Of a stretch of 64,000 nucleotides of DNA, positions 11,976 to 21,121 are shown one piece after another; position 1 is the first letter of the stretch, and each line of letters begins with the position of its first letter. Location of the stretch: NCBI GenBank assembly GCA_949358305.1, contig OX442314.1:29621118-29685117 (forward strand). The letters run 5' to 3'. A program made the position numbers and the translations under genes. The notes under the pieces are model-generated. The model ran no database searches, was not told the DNA's origin, and saw nothing but the letters and a program-made list of their open reading frames with translations. The stretch comes from Strigamia acuminata (lineage: Eukaryota > Arthropoda > Chilopoda > Geophilomorpha > Linotaeniidae).

Positions 11976-12872
11976 CCAATGTTGCGGTGATGTAATCTCA
12001 TTTTCGCTATTGCCAATGTTGCGACAATACGAATTGTTTATGATTATCTTCCGCAAAAAACTGAAAAAAAACTTGGTTTTATGGGAACTGACATTTCCTG
12101 TGAAATGAGGAAAAATCCTCAGTCCAAACACAACACTTGTAGCGATCTCAAAATATCACTAAGATTTACGTACAAGTATTTGTTTTATTTTGAAAGAACG
12201 TTTTATTTATTTTGGAAAATGATATAGGCTAACGGAATTTTCTCTAGGATATTTTAAGGAGTTTGGTACAAGTTGCATTTATGCTGGTACTGGCGCCAAG
12301 GGGGTTGCCAGGGAGATCCAGTAAACTAATTGCTTTACAGGAAATGCCATTTCCTGTGAAAATAAGGAAAAACCTTACTAATCTGAGTAAGAAATATTAT
12401 GTAATTTACACAGGATGTGTTAAATTGAACACAGGAAAAGCTACTTCCTGCAGAAAAAACTATAGTGGAGGATTCTGTTTTTTTCCTGGTCTATCTGAAG
12501 ACCTAACCCCTCCTTCCCTTAACGCATGGATCACTCACGGTACTGGGAATGGCATACGGGCACATTCCCTGAGTATCATCATAGTGACCAACAGTGAGAA
12601 CCGCTACAGTAGGTCTTAACGTAACTCTGTGGTCTTAACAGGAAGTTGGGCCCTTTATCTGCCTCTCTACAAGGGTACCTTTCCCATTGGTTATTGAGAT
12701 AAAGACCGAATGTGATGTAATCATGGTAACTATCCCTTAATCATCAACTTCATCTGGTGGGGCAGGGTTGGACTAGCCATGTGGGTTCTGTGTTGTAGTG
12801 GCGGTGAATCGGTCACAAACAAACTTCGCTTACGTCATGCAGCAATTTTTGTCATTTTGACCTAGAATATGT
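11976..12872 (+). other. Repeat-like spacer before the large Gypsy element
   Basis: No gene. Two diverged copies of a segment containing CATTTCCTGTGAAA(AT) and GGAAAAA(T/C)CCT occur at about 12,090-12,115 and 12,345-12,375. A 118-codon open frame at 12263-12619 shows no recognisable domain. Confidence 0.4.
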
Positions 12873-13832
12873 TGCTGCGATCCGGGTTTTTATCCACTTA
12901 ATTTCTAATAAATTAAGCAGAAACCGCAGGTGAATGCTATAAAAGACTTACAATCGGCGGCCTTAAATTATCTAGGGGTTAAGTTTAAGGAAAAGAAATA
13001 AAAAGACAGTTTTATCAATAAAAATCACAAATATGTATTTATTCGTTTAAATTACAATGACTAGTTAAAAATATCACGAATGCGACAAGTCGCGAAATGA
13101 AATGAGCGGGAACAATGGAAGGGCTTGCAACGACTGTTGCAAGCTACAAAGCGTCAGAAATGGCGCTTAAACAACACACAGTTGTTAGGCGAAGGCAAAT
13201 TGTCTTCGTTCTGCAAACTCACGAACGATGGTCGAAGACGATGGTTCTCGTGGGTTTCTTCTACGGCTTGTGCGACGGCTCGGCGGCGGTGGTTGACGGC
13301 TGTAGGCGTCTGGTCCAGGTACGATGGCGATGGTTGCCGTTCGCGCGGCAACGATGGCGATGGTTCACTTGGATCAGGAAACTTCTTCTCGTTACGTTTG
13401 CTGGAATTAGCTACGGCTAATTCAAGCAGGATAGCTGGCTTTGTAATTCGTTACAAAGCAAGCTGGTGAAACTTGACGGTTACACGGTCCACTGTCAATA
13501 CGTATTGTCGGAGCAGATATCGCAGTGATGTTGTGGGTTGTGTATTTTTGTCAAGAGTCCCGATTTGAGCCAAGGCGCGAGCCCAGCACGCTTCAATATT
13601 GCGCAGAAAACCTGCGCACTTAGCTCAAATGGGTGCAACTAGTGGTTATTACACCATATTGCACCATAACGGCTAATAACCGTCTTCACCCCAGACAACC
13701 TGGGGTGATATGTGCCTAGAGAGGATTTCTCCCCTCGGTCACATGATCTGACTTGGCGTGTGCCACAGTCAAATTAATTAGAAGACAATTAATTTTATCT
13801 TCTAAGTTGGTGAATATTTTGAGATCACCACA
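12873..13832 (-). repeat. 3' LTR of the large Gypsy element
   Basis: 960 bp, bounded by TG...CA on the minus strand. An AATAAA signal lies at 13,043-13,038 (minus strand). The short open frames inside (about 13,115-13,470) recur in the other LTR and are not genes. Confidence 0.93.
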
Positions 13833-13845
13833 CATCCCCCCATTT
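13833..13845 (-). other. Polypurine tract
   Basis: On the minus strand AAATGGGGGGATG lies directly against the 3' LTR, in the position and composition expected for the plus-strand primer of reverse transcription. Confidence 0.75.
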
Positions 13846-13884
13846 AAGACGAATCTTACATGGAGAGAAACTGAACGAACCAAT

Positions 13885-16053
13885 TTATGATTTGTCCATG
13901 TTCTGAGTTCGCTCAGGCGTCAACGGGCGCATCATGTCCGTGGCGTCGTCCCTCGGATTTGACCGCTCGTTAACCGTACACAGGTCGCGACCTGCGTTTG
14001 GTCCGGAGACCATTCCAGGGTTGACATGAAGCCAAACCTGGATGATTCTTGCCGAGTTCGCTCGGTTGAAAAATCCTAGCGCCGCAAACTCTATCGGATC
14101 CTCTGGCGCCAATCGTGCTCTCAGGAGTCGGTCGTGGAGCACCGATGGTGGGCTTAACACCCGAATGTGGTCCTCGAGCCACATAAACACCTGCCTCGAC
14201 AACTTGTGGTTGTTGCTAAGCAGTGTTCGCGTATCCGGCGTCAAATAGAAGTGCGGATACAGGCGCATCAGGGTCTTGAAAGCCGACTCCTTCTTCAGCG
14301 GCTTAACCTTCGTCTCCGGCTTGGCTGGCGGCGGCGGCGGCGGTGGACGTGAGTCTTCCGTCGTGGCATCGTCGAAATGGCTCGGCGAGCCCAAGAAAAC
14401 CAACGCGGGTGCGGAGGTTGACGAGGGTGTGACGCCTCGTCCCTGCGCTCGACCAACTCCGGTGAGCTTACGGGGTTCTACTGCCCGTTGAACTCCGGCT
14501 GGAGTTTGAGAACTTCCGGCGTTCTCCGGCCAAAACGAACATCCAGCGCCATCTTGGGCTGACTGGAAAACAGCTAGCGACGCGGCTGCTGTGGCGCTCG
14601 TAACTGGAAGCGGAGTTCTTCCGGCCATTTGCGCCGTGGCCTTCGCAAAGGACCACTCGGTTCGTAACCGAACGGCGGCCTCTTCTTCGGTCTCGCCGTT
14701 TGCTACGACTTGCTTAATGAGCTCGGCTAAGATCGTAGGCGGGTCGAGCCTGAGGTGGTACCACAGCTCGACTTTCTTCTCCGACAGGCCCATCGGCGCG
14801 GTCCAAAGGTACGTAATGGCCGCTAACGCCTGTCCTGGCGAAGGAAGAACACCAGGGTACAACACCCTAGTCATCCCCGGAATTAGCTGACGCTGAAAAT
14901 CCATCAGGCGGGGATCATCAATGGTCTTGATGTCGGAGAGTTCTAGCCTTTCAGCTAGTCTCTGCCAGTCCTTCTGCGACTCGGCGATCTGGGCGCTTTG
15001 GTATGCGTCCAGCTTCTGGAGCACTTCCTGCTGCGCTCTAATGGGTTGCTGCTCGTAGCAGGTCCATTGTGGTCCGAATGACTCACTAAAAAATGGCCGG
15101 AGTTGCAGGTTGCTAACTCCAGCCGGCAAGCGGGAAACATATCCATGTTCGGGCAAGCGGCTAGCATGTCCAGGTACTGGCACGCTACAGTCGGGAGAGA
15201 TATCACCGACAACACGTCTCATGGCGTATGGAGTAGCCGGGTTGTCCACTTTGAACGTGGAGGCGGTTCGGCTACTTCGGGCGGACTGGATTGTGGAGTC
15301 CGATTCGAAGCTCAGCGAAGACGACGAGCCAAACGTCTCTTGTGTCCGTCCTCGTCGCGACTGCGGGCGTGATGGCGGTGCTTCAGTCGAGTATGGGCGC
15401 GATCGCCTCTGTCGCTCCTCTCGATCGCGGCTGGATTCTCGAAACATCGGGCGTGTTGCTTGATCCGGCGGAGGGAGTCTTCCCACCCTCAAATCCTCGT
15501 CTTGCAGCGGAGGATTGATGGCCGCTGGGGCCGGGAGTTCATCTTCTCGATAGAAAGGGAGAGCGCATCGCGCTTGCTCCTCTGCCTCGTGTTCTTGAGC
15601 CAGTTGTCGATTTTCGTCGACGCGAAGCTGCGCTGCGGCAGCTCGGAGTGCTTTCGACTGGAAGAATCCTGGAAAATCATTGAAGCACCCGGCGAGCGCC
15701 AACTGGTGGAGCTCGGTTTGTGTGACGGGAAATTGCGGGTTCCCGTCACGAACGGACTGACGGTACCGCTTAACGACTTCTCGCTGAGTCGTTTTGAGGT
15801 TCTTCCTCACTTGGTGGAGAGCACCGTAATTAATTCCGGTGCTCCTGAGCACTCTTCTGCGCTCGTGACGCTCTCGAGGCGTCACTGGCCACTGGTTGTG
15901 CAGCAATTCGGCAGCTAGTGGTCCTGGGGGGCTCTCGTCGAGCGTCCACTCGATTTCGTCGACTCCGTTGACGTGAGGCGCTCGATGAACCGGCCTTTTG
16001 CTCCAAGACCTTGCAGGGCGGACTTCGAGAAGTCGTGGCGCAACTTCCACCAC
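13885..16053 (-). CDS. Third ORF of the Gypsy element, env position, function unknown
   Basis: About 720 residues, open from 16,197 down to 13,885 on the minus strand, between pol and the polypurine tract. There is no ATG at or near its 5' end, so it is probably reached by splicing or frameshifting. The protein has a basic, Ser/Arg-rich middle, a helical section around FQRQLIPGMTRV, a seven-proline run (PPPPPPP) and a C-terminal section containing LMRLYPHFYLTPDTRTLL. I see no signal peptide, membrane segment, zinc knuckle or enzyme motif, so it is not a typical envelope protein. The region is more GC-rich than pol. In the first 120 bases a second frame (to 15,915) also looks protein-like. A structural or RNA-binding role is possible; I do not recognise the family. 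Confidence 0.65.
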   Translation of the reverse strand: MVEVAPRLLEVRPARSWSKRPVHRAPHVNGVDEIEWTLDESPPGPLAAELLHNQWPVTPRERHERRRVLRSTGINYGALHQVRKNLKTTQREVVKRYRQSVRDGNPQFPVTQTELHQLALAGCFNDFPGFFQSKALRAAAAQLRVDENRQLAQEHEAEEQARCALPFYREDELPAPAAINPPLQDEDLRVGRLPPPDQATRPMFRESSRDREERQRRSRPYSTEAPPSRPQSRRGRTQETFGSSSSLSFESDSTIQSARSSRTASTFKVDNPATPYAMRRVVGDISPDCSVPVPGHASRLPEHGYVSRLPAGVSNLQLRPFFSESFGPQWTCYEQQPIRAQQEVLQKLDAYQSAQIAESQKDWQRLAERLELSDIKTIDDPRLMDFQRQLIPGMTRVLYPGVLPSPGQALAAITYLWTAPMGLSEKKVELWYHLRLDPPTILAELIKQVVANGETEEEAAVRLRTEWSFAKATAQMAGRTPLPVTSATAAASLAVFQSAQDGAGCSFWPENAGSSQTPAGVQRAVEPRKLTGVGRAQGRGVTPSSTSAPALVFLGSPSHFDDATTEDSRPPPPPPPAKPETKVKPLKKESAFKTLMRLYPHFYLTPDTRTLLSNNHKLSRQVFMWLEDHIRVLSPPSVLHDRLLRARLAPEDPIEFAALGFFNRANSARIIQVWLHVNPGMVSGPNAGRDLCTVNERSNPRDDATDMMRPLTPERTQNMDKS

Positions 16054-16197
16054 GTGTTGTTTGCCGTCTTCAGTCTTCTGATTTTTTCGGGCAACGCCGC
16101 TCGAAAAATCAGCGGGTGCTGAGTCGGCACGTGATCGGGAAGCGCGAATGGCGTTTCTCGATCCCTCTCGATCTATATTCGAAGAAAAATAAATAAA

Positions 16198-16873
16198 TTA
16201 GTTTATTTAAAAATAAACAAATAATTTCTTATTTGAAATATTTTTTAAGCTTAGCGCTTGTGGCCGTGAGCCACTAAGGGAAGTTGGTTGCTATAGCAAC
16301 TCCCTTCGCACATGCTTGAAGCACGTGACTTTCATAGCCGCCATTTTTATTTTTTAGCGGCTTGTGTTTGAAGTCAGGAAAAGTGAAATTACTCAATTTT
16401 TCTGACTGAAACACTAGGTAAAACTTATTTTACTAATTTACCCTCTCTTGTAACGATAATTGGACGTTGTTACCGGCTCCTTCCATCGGCGTTTCATCGT
16501 CCGCATGGAGGTTGACTTCGTCGTCTGCCATTTTCCTTCTTTTTCGCGTCGAAAAAGAAATTCTTTCGGCTAGAAAGAATTAATAAATTATATTAAATAT
16601 ATTTATCGAATTTTTCATTCAGAAAAATAACTTACAGTTTGCTGAATCAAGAAAAACTGTCGTGTGGTATCGGAGTCGATGCATCCACTTCAAAACTTAT
16701 CGGAAAAGTGGCTAAGTTCGTTGATTGGAGCAACGAACTTGTTTCGGTGACACCGAATGACGTCACAAATTATAACGCATTGTGAACGTTGTCATTCGAG
16801 TGTGAACTACGAATGACGTCACGAGATTGCTCTCTCGGATCTTTTGGGTAAACCCAAAAGGTGAAAGTCAACG
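16198..16873 (-). other. Non-coding stretch between pol and ORF3
   Basis: Apart from the 30-codon candidate exon, no coding sequence is visible. Two perfect CRE palindromes TGACGTCA lie at 16,758-16,765 and 16,813-16,820, within a repeated CGAATGACGTCAC context. They may be an internal control element. Confidence 0.45.
16442..16531 (-). CDS. Candidate short upstream exon for the third ORF
   Basis: On the minus strand an ATG in good context (GAAAATGG) at 16,531-16,529 opens 30 codons, beginning MADDEVNLHADDE, and ends at AGG|GTAAAT, a plausible splice donor at 16,441. A pyrimidine-rich acceptor ending AATATAG lies at 16,174-16,173. Joining these keeps the frame that runs to 15,915, not the main third-ORF frame, so a -1 shift or a different acceptor would still be needed. 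Tentative. Confidence 0.35.
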
Positions 16874-19800
16874 CTATGTCTTGACTCGCGGAACGCGAGA
16901 TCTCAAGTTGTACTTTGACTTTCGCGAAGTACAATCCAACTTGTTTAGATTGTCATCAGCATCGTCTCCAATGTCAGATGAGTTATTTTCTTCATTGTTT
17001 GAAATTTTCTCTTTTTCTAAAAACATTTCCTTTTCTAGATTTTCATCAAGAGAAACATTTTCAAGTCGCTTGTTTATTTCATCGACTTCGTTATCTTTGA
17101 GTTTCGATTTTTCACTCGATTCCGTGTTTTCGACAGGAATTTTGGATAATTCAACATCATCCAAGGTATTAACAATATTTTTTGTTTTTTGACCCACTTC
17201 CTCCCCTTCCAGCCAAATTTCTTGGTTGAAAACGGGAAAGTACGGCATTAATTCAGTGCCGTGAACAGCTGGATAAATTTTATTATCACTCAGCCGTCGA
17301 AGTTGAAAGGCGCCTCCTTGTAACCTTTTGACAATTACATAAGGCCCATTCCTTTTCGGTGAAATTCCTGCTGCTATTCCTTTAGCGGCATTTGAGAGAA
17401 TATGAGACTCTCGCCAGACTAAATCATTTTGTCTGAAGTTGTCGAATTTCTTATCTGATTTTTCAGCTTCGACACGGCGTCTCAAATCTAAGACGTGAGA
17501 CATCATATGCTGATATGTCTCTGCAATTATTGCTTCTAATTTTTGAACATATAAATGCGGATTTTTTGGATCAATGACCAAAATTCCTTCCGGAATTCTT
17601 GGATCCCAAGGAATTCTTAATTCTCGGAAAAAATTCAAGAAAGCTGGAGAATAATCTCTGCCTCTTGTTACAGTTGTTCTCAAACTGAATGCAAATTTGC
17701 GTAGATACTCATCCCATTGGTCGTGAATATCTAAATAAATCGAAACTAAATATTTAATATCTCGATTGGTTCTCTCCACAGGATTGCTTTGTGGATGATA
17801 AATCGATGTCGGTGTTCGCGACATGTCGAATTTTTTGCAAAATTCTTTATAGACCTGTGATCGAAATTGAGGTCCATTATCACTTATAATTTGTCTTGGA
17901 AATCCAAAAGTTATTGATAAGTGATAAATTGTGTTGGCAACTTTCATTGCCGTTGGATTACACATTGGAAATAATTCTGGCCAATGTGTAGCGACATCTA
18001 CGATGACGCAAATGTGGGTATTGTTTCTTCTGGTTCTTGGTTTGGGACCAGACAAATCCACACTGAGGCAGTCAAATGGTCCAAATGGTCCAATTTGAGC
18101 GCCTTCAATTTCGGTCTTCGATCTCGGCTTGCATGCCTGACATCCTTGACAATGTTGAATAAAACGTGTAATATCACGTTTCATACCTTTCCAGGTATAA
18201 ACTCTTCGAGTTCTGTACATTGTCCTCGCAATGCCTGGGTGGCCGGACAGTGGATGTCCGTGCATCAACCATATGATTTTATAAATCAATTTTCTTGGCA
18301 CAACAACTTTAAGTGCCCTACCATCCTCTCCTAATTCATCGGTAGAGGTAGGATGATAATGGAGTAACATATCTTCTTCAATGAGATAAGTACTCGCGTG
18401 TCTTTCAAAATTTCTTCTTTGAAGACGAGTTACTATGTAACTTGGATATTGCTTGTTTAACAAGTAATTGCGAATATGTTGGCAAAATTTGTCTGCTTTT
18501 TGCGCCGCAATAATGTCATCTCTCGTTGGAGGATCACATTCTAATTGTTTGGCAATTTTAGCTGCAAATGCTTTAATTAAAACATTTGTTGTTGGCAGCT
18601 CGAATTTTTTAGCCATCATAGCTCTTAATTCGACGTCAGGGGTTCCTGACGGATCATGCATTTTAATACAAAAATTAATTAATGCTTGATCATCTTCATT
18701 AACTATTATCGACTTGGGTAATTCGTTCAATTTTCCCATTTGCCAACTTCGGCAAGGAGATGGGCAATATGATAATAAATCATCATTATCGCCATCGTCT
18801 TCTGGTTCGTCAGGTGCACTGACAGGTGCACGAGACAATGCGTCTGCTATTACATTCAGCGGACCTTTGACGTACTGTATTTCGAACGAATACGCCATCA
18901 GCTCCATTTGCCAACGAGCTAATCTGCCCGACGGGTCAGATAACGACATCAACCATTTTAAGGCTTGGTGATCCGTTTGTACAGTGAATGTAGTGTACTC
19001 TAAATATGGGCGAAATTTGCGCAATCCCCATACTACTGCGAGACATTCTAATTCTGTCACAGTATAATTCTTTTCAGCGGGTTGCAAGCTTCTGCTTGCA
19101 TACACGCATGGCATTTCGACTTCTTGGCCATCCACATTTTTCTTTTGTGTAAGGGCTGCACCCAACCCTTGTTTACTGGCGTCAGTATGAACAATAAATG
19201 GCATGTACAAGTCAGGCATCTTCATTGTTTCAGCATTCGTAAGCAGGTCTTTTATTGCGTCGAATGCTGCTTGATGATGCAGTTCCCAATCGAACTCCGC
19301 ATCTTTCTTCAAGAGAGGCCTTAATGGTTCTGCAACCGTGGCCAAATTCTTGATTAGGCGGTGAAAGAAATTCACCATGCCTAGAAATCTTTGTAATTCC
19401 TTAAGATTGGTAGGAGCCGGAAATTGCGTAATTGCAGCGACTTTTTTAGGGTCTACTGCAAGTCCTTCTACTCCTACTTTGTAGCCTAGAAAAATTAATT
19501 CCTTTCTACAGAGATGCGTCTTGCCAGGATGCGCATGTAAATTAGCTTCTGCCAATTTTTTAAACACTATATCTAAATGTTTAATGTGTTCTTCGAACGA
19601 TTTGGATACAACAATTATGTCATCCAAATATGCCCATGCAAATTTTCTGTAAACGTCACCCAAAACTTTTTCCATCAATTCTTGGAAGGTAGTTGGTGCG
19701 TTTACTAATCCGAAAGGCATGACTAAAAACATTAGTCTTCCCATTGGGCTCCAGAAGGCAGTTTTTTCTCTGTCTTCAGGTCGCAATTCTATCTGCCAAT

Positions 19801-21100
19801 ATCCCTTAGTCAGATCTATAGTACTGACCCACTCGAATTCTCCGATTTCTCGCAGAATTTCCTCAATTGTTGGCATTTGAGGTGGGTTGTACTTAGTATG
19901 TGTATTGATGGGGCGAAAATCAATGCACAAGCGTGGGTCGTTTCCTGGTCGCATGACTAGGACTGGCCGCATTCCGTAATCGCCTTCAGCTTTGACGACT
20001 ACGCCTTTGTCAATCATGTCTTGACAAAGTTGTCTAATTATTTCCCTTTTTTGAGGGTTTATGCTCTTAAAGGGGACACGGATGGGTTTCTCCGTGTCAA
20101 GCTCAATTTTGTGCTTAACCAGGTGTGTTTTACCTGGATCTTTAGAAATAATCCTTTTATGTTTGGATAACATTTTTTCTAATAATTTGGATTGCTCCAA
20201 ATTTAAGTTAGCTTCTTCGACTAACTTTTGGATGAAATTCTCTTCATCAATTTTGCTTTGAGTTACACTCGCAGCGTAAGCTTTTGCGAAGGTCACAAAT
20301 GAGGAATCGGGTTCCTCTATTTTCTCCAAATAACGTTCCAGCAACGCTTGTGGAATGTATGGCAAATCTGCATCCACAGGTTGCGTAAAATTCCAAGACA
20401 TCGTCTGTGGATTAGGTTGGATTTTTAATTTATTCATAAAATCGCAACCCAATAGTACCATTGGATACTTATTTGGTATTACGATGAACGGATGACGTAA
20501 TGTGCCATGTGTCCATCGAAATGAAAGATGGATTGTTCCATCTGGAGTGACTTCTTCACTAGCCGTCGTAACTCTGACACCAGGTCCGATAGGTCGTAGG
20601 TATTTTTCTAGACCTAATTGATTAATAACTGAAGTGGCTAGGAAGCTCTTATTTGCTCCTGAGTCCAACATACCAGTTATTACACCTTTTAACGTTTCTA
20701 ACTTTAACGTCGGAAGGTCTTGGCTGTTTGGTATTCCAGCCAGTTTGCACTCAAACTTGCGCAATTTATGATGAATTGTAATTGGAGGCTCCAAAGGCAA
20801 TTCATCTAATAACTCATTGGTATCAAGAGTTGTAGCTGCAAATAACTTAATGCACTCCTCAATTCCAGTCGTTTCTGGAACCGAGCTTGGTCTATCGTCT
20901 TTAACTTCGACTTTATCTTGAATATTGGAAGTGTCTTCTTCAGTCGGAGTTTCGCCGACAATCTCCTTCTTTAACTCAAGAGATTCTTTTTCTTTTAGTT
21001 CTGTTTGACGAATTAATTCATCAATAACTTCTCCAACATCTTCCATTATCTTCAGATTTTCATTCTCTGATTCCGATTTCGGAGAAGACGCAGTGTCCAC
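16874..21100 (-). CDS. pol: Gypsy pol: protease, reverse transcriptase, RNase H, integrase
   Basis: About 1,408 residues. Visible landmarks: retropepsin active site GMLDSGANKSFL (about 143-154); RT with LCIDFRPIN, MPFGLVNAPTTF and catalytic YLDD (491-494); RNase H Asp in IVHTDASKQG (640); integrase zinc motif HGHPLSGHPG...CQGCQAC (about 947-990); the DDE triad at D1015, D1074 and E1109; and the GPY/F motif NGPYVIV (about 1251). No chromodomain follows. It copies the element RNA into DNA and integrates it. The frame has no ATG near its start. It continues upstream without a stop to the slippery site at 21,133-21,127 and is -1 relative to gag, so it is made as a Gag-Pol fusion. It appears intact. 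Confidence 0.95.
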   Translation of the reverse strand: MDTASSPKSESENENLKIMEDVGEVIDELIRQTELKEKESLELKKEIVGETPTEEDTSNIQDKVEVKDDRPSSVPETTGIEECIKLFAATTLDTNELLDELPLEPPITIHHKLRKFECKLAGIPNSQDLPTLKLETLKGVITGMLDSGANKSFLATSVINQLGLEKYLRPIGPGVRVTTASEEVTPDGTIHLSFRWTHGTLRHPFIVIPNKYPMVLLGCDFMNKLKIQPNPQTMSWNFTQPVDADLPYIPQALLERYLEKIEEPDSSFVTFAKAYAASVTQSKIDEENFIQKLVEEANLNLEQSKLLEKMLSKHKRIISKDPGKTHLVKHKIELDTEKPIRVPFKSINPQKREIIRQLCQDMIDKGVVVKAEGDYGMRPVLVMRPGNDPRLCIDFRPINTHTKYNPPQMPTIEEILREIGEFEWVSTIDLTKGYWQIELRPEDREKTAFWSPMGRLMFLVMPFGLVNAPTTFQELMEKVLGDVYRKFAWAYLDDIIVVSKSFEEHIKHLDIVFKKLAEANLHAHPGKTHLCRKELIFLGYKVGVEGLAVDPKKVAAITQFPAPTNLKELQRFLGMVNFFHRLIKNLATVAEPLRPLLKKDAEFDWELHHQAAFDAIKDLLTNAETMKMPDLYMPFIVHTDASKQGLGAALTQKKNVDGQEVEMPCVYASRSLQPAEKNYTVTELECLAVVWGLRKFRPYLEYTTFTVQTDHQALKWLMSLSDPSGRLARWQMELMAYSFEIQYVKGPLNVIADALSRAPVSAPDEPEDDGDNDDLLSYCPSPCRSWQMGKLNELPKSIIVNEDDQALINFCIKMHDPSGTPDVELRAMMAKKFELPTTNVLIKAFAAKIAKQLECDPPTRDDIIAAQKADKFCQHIRNYLLNKQYPSYIVTRLQRRNFERHASTYLIEEDMLLHYHPTSTDELGEDGRALKVVVPRKLIYKIIWLMHGHPLSGHPGIARTMYRTRRVYTWKGMKRDITRFIQHCQGCQACKPRSKTEIEGAQIGPFGPFDCLSVDLSGPKPRTRRNNTHICVIVDVATHWPELFPMCNPTAMKVANTIYHLSITFGFPRQIISDNGPQFRSQVYKEFCKKFDMSRTPTSIYHPQSNPVERTNRDIKYLVSIYLDIHDQWDEYLRKFAFSLRTTVTRGRDYSPAFLNFFRELRIPWDPRIPEGILVIDPKNPHLYVQKLEAIIAETYQHMMSHVLDLRRRVEAEKSDKKFDNFRQNDLVWRESHILSNAAKGIAAGISPKRNGPYVIVKRLQGGAFQLRRLSDNKIYPAVHGTELMPYFPVFNQEIWLEGEEVGQKTKNIVNTLDDVELSKIPVENTESSEKSKLKDNEVDEINKRLENVSLDENLEKEMFLEKEKISNNEENNSSDIGDDADDNLNKLDCTSRKSKYNLRSRVPRVKT

Positions 21101-21121
21101 TAGACCTGATGGATCTGCGTC
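21087..21121 (-). other. Frameshift-stimulating stem-loop
   Basis: On the minus strand GACGCAG (21,121-21,115) pairs with CTGCGTC (21,093-21,087). Inside it TCCA pairs with TGGA, closing a 10-nt loop. The stem starts five bases after the slippery heptamer and overlaps the gag stop codon, as expected for a -1 frameshift stimulator. Confidence 0.75.

Noticed and set aside
13115-13469. Open frames of 101 and 114 codons, repeated at 24,498-24,852
   Set aside because: They lie inside the two LTRs and recur only because the LTRs are copies.
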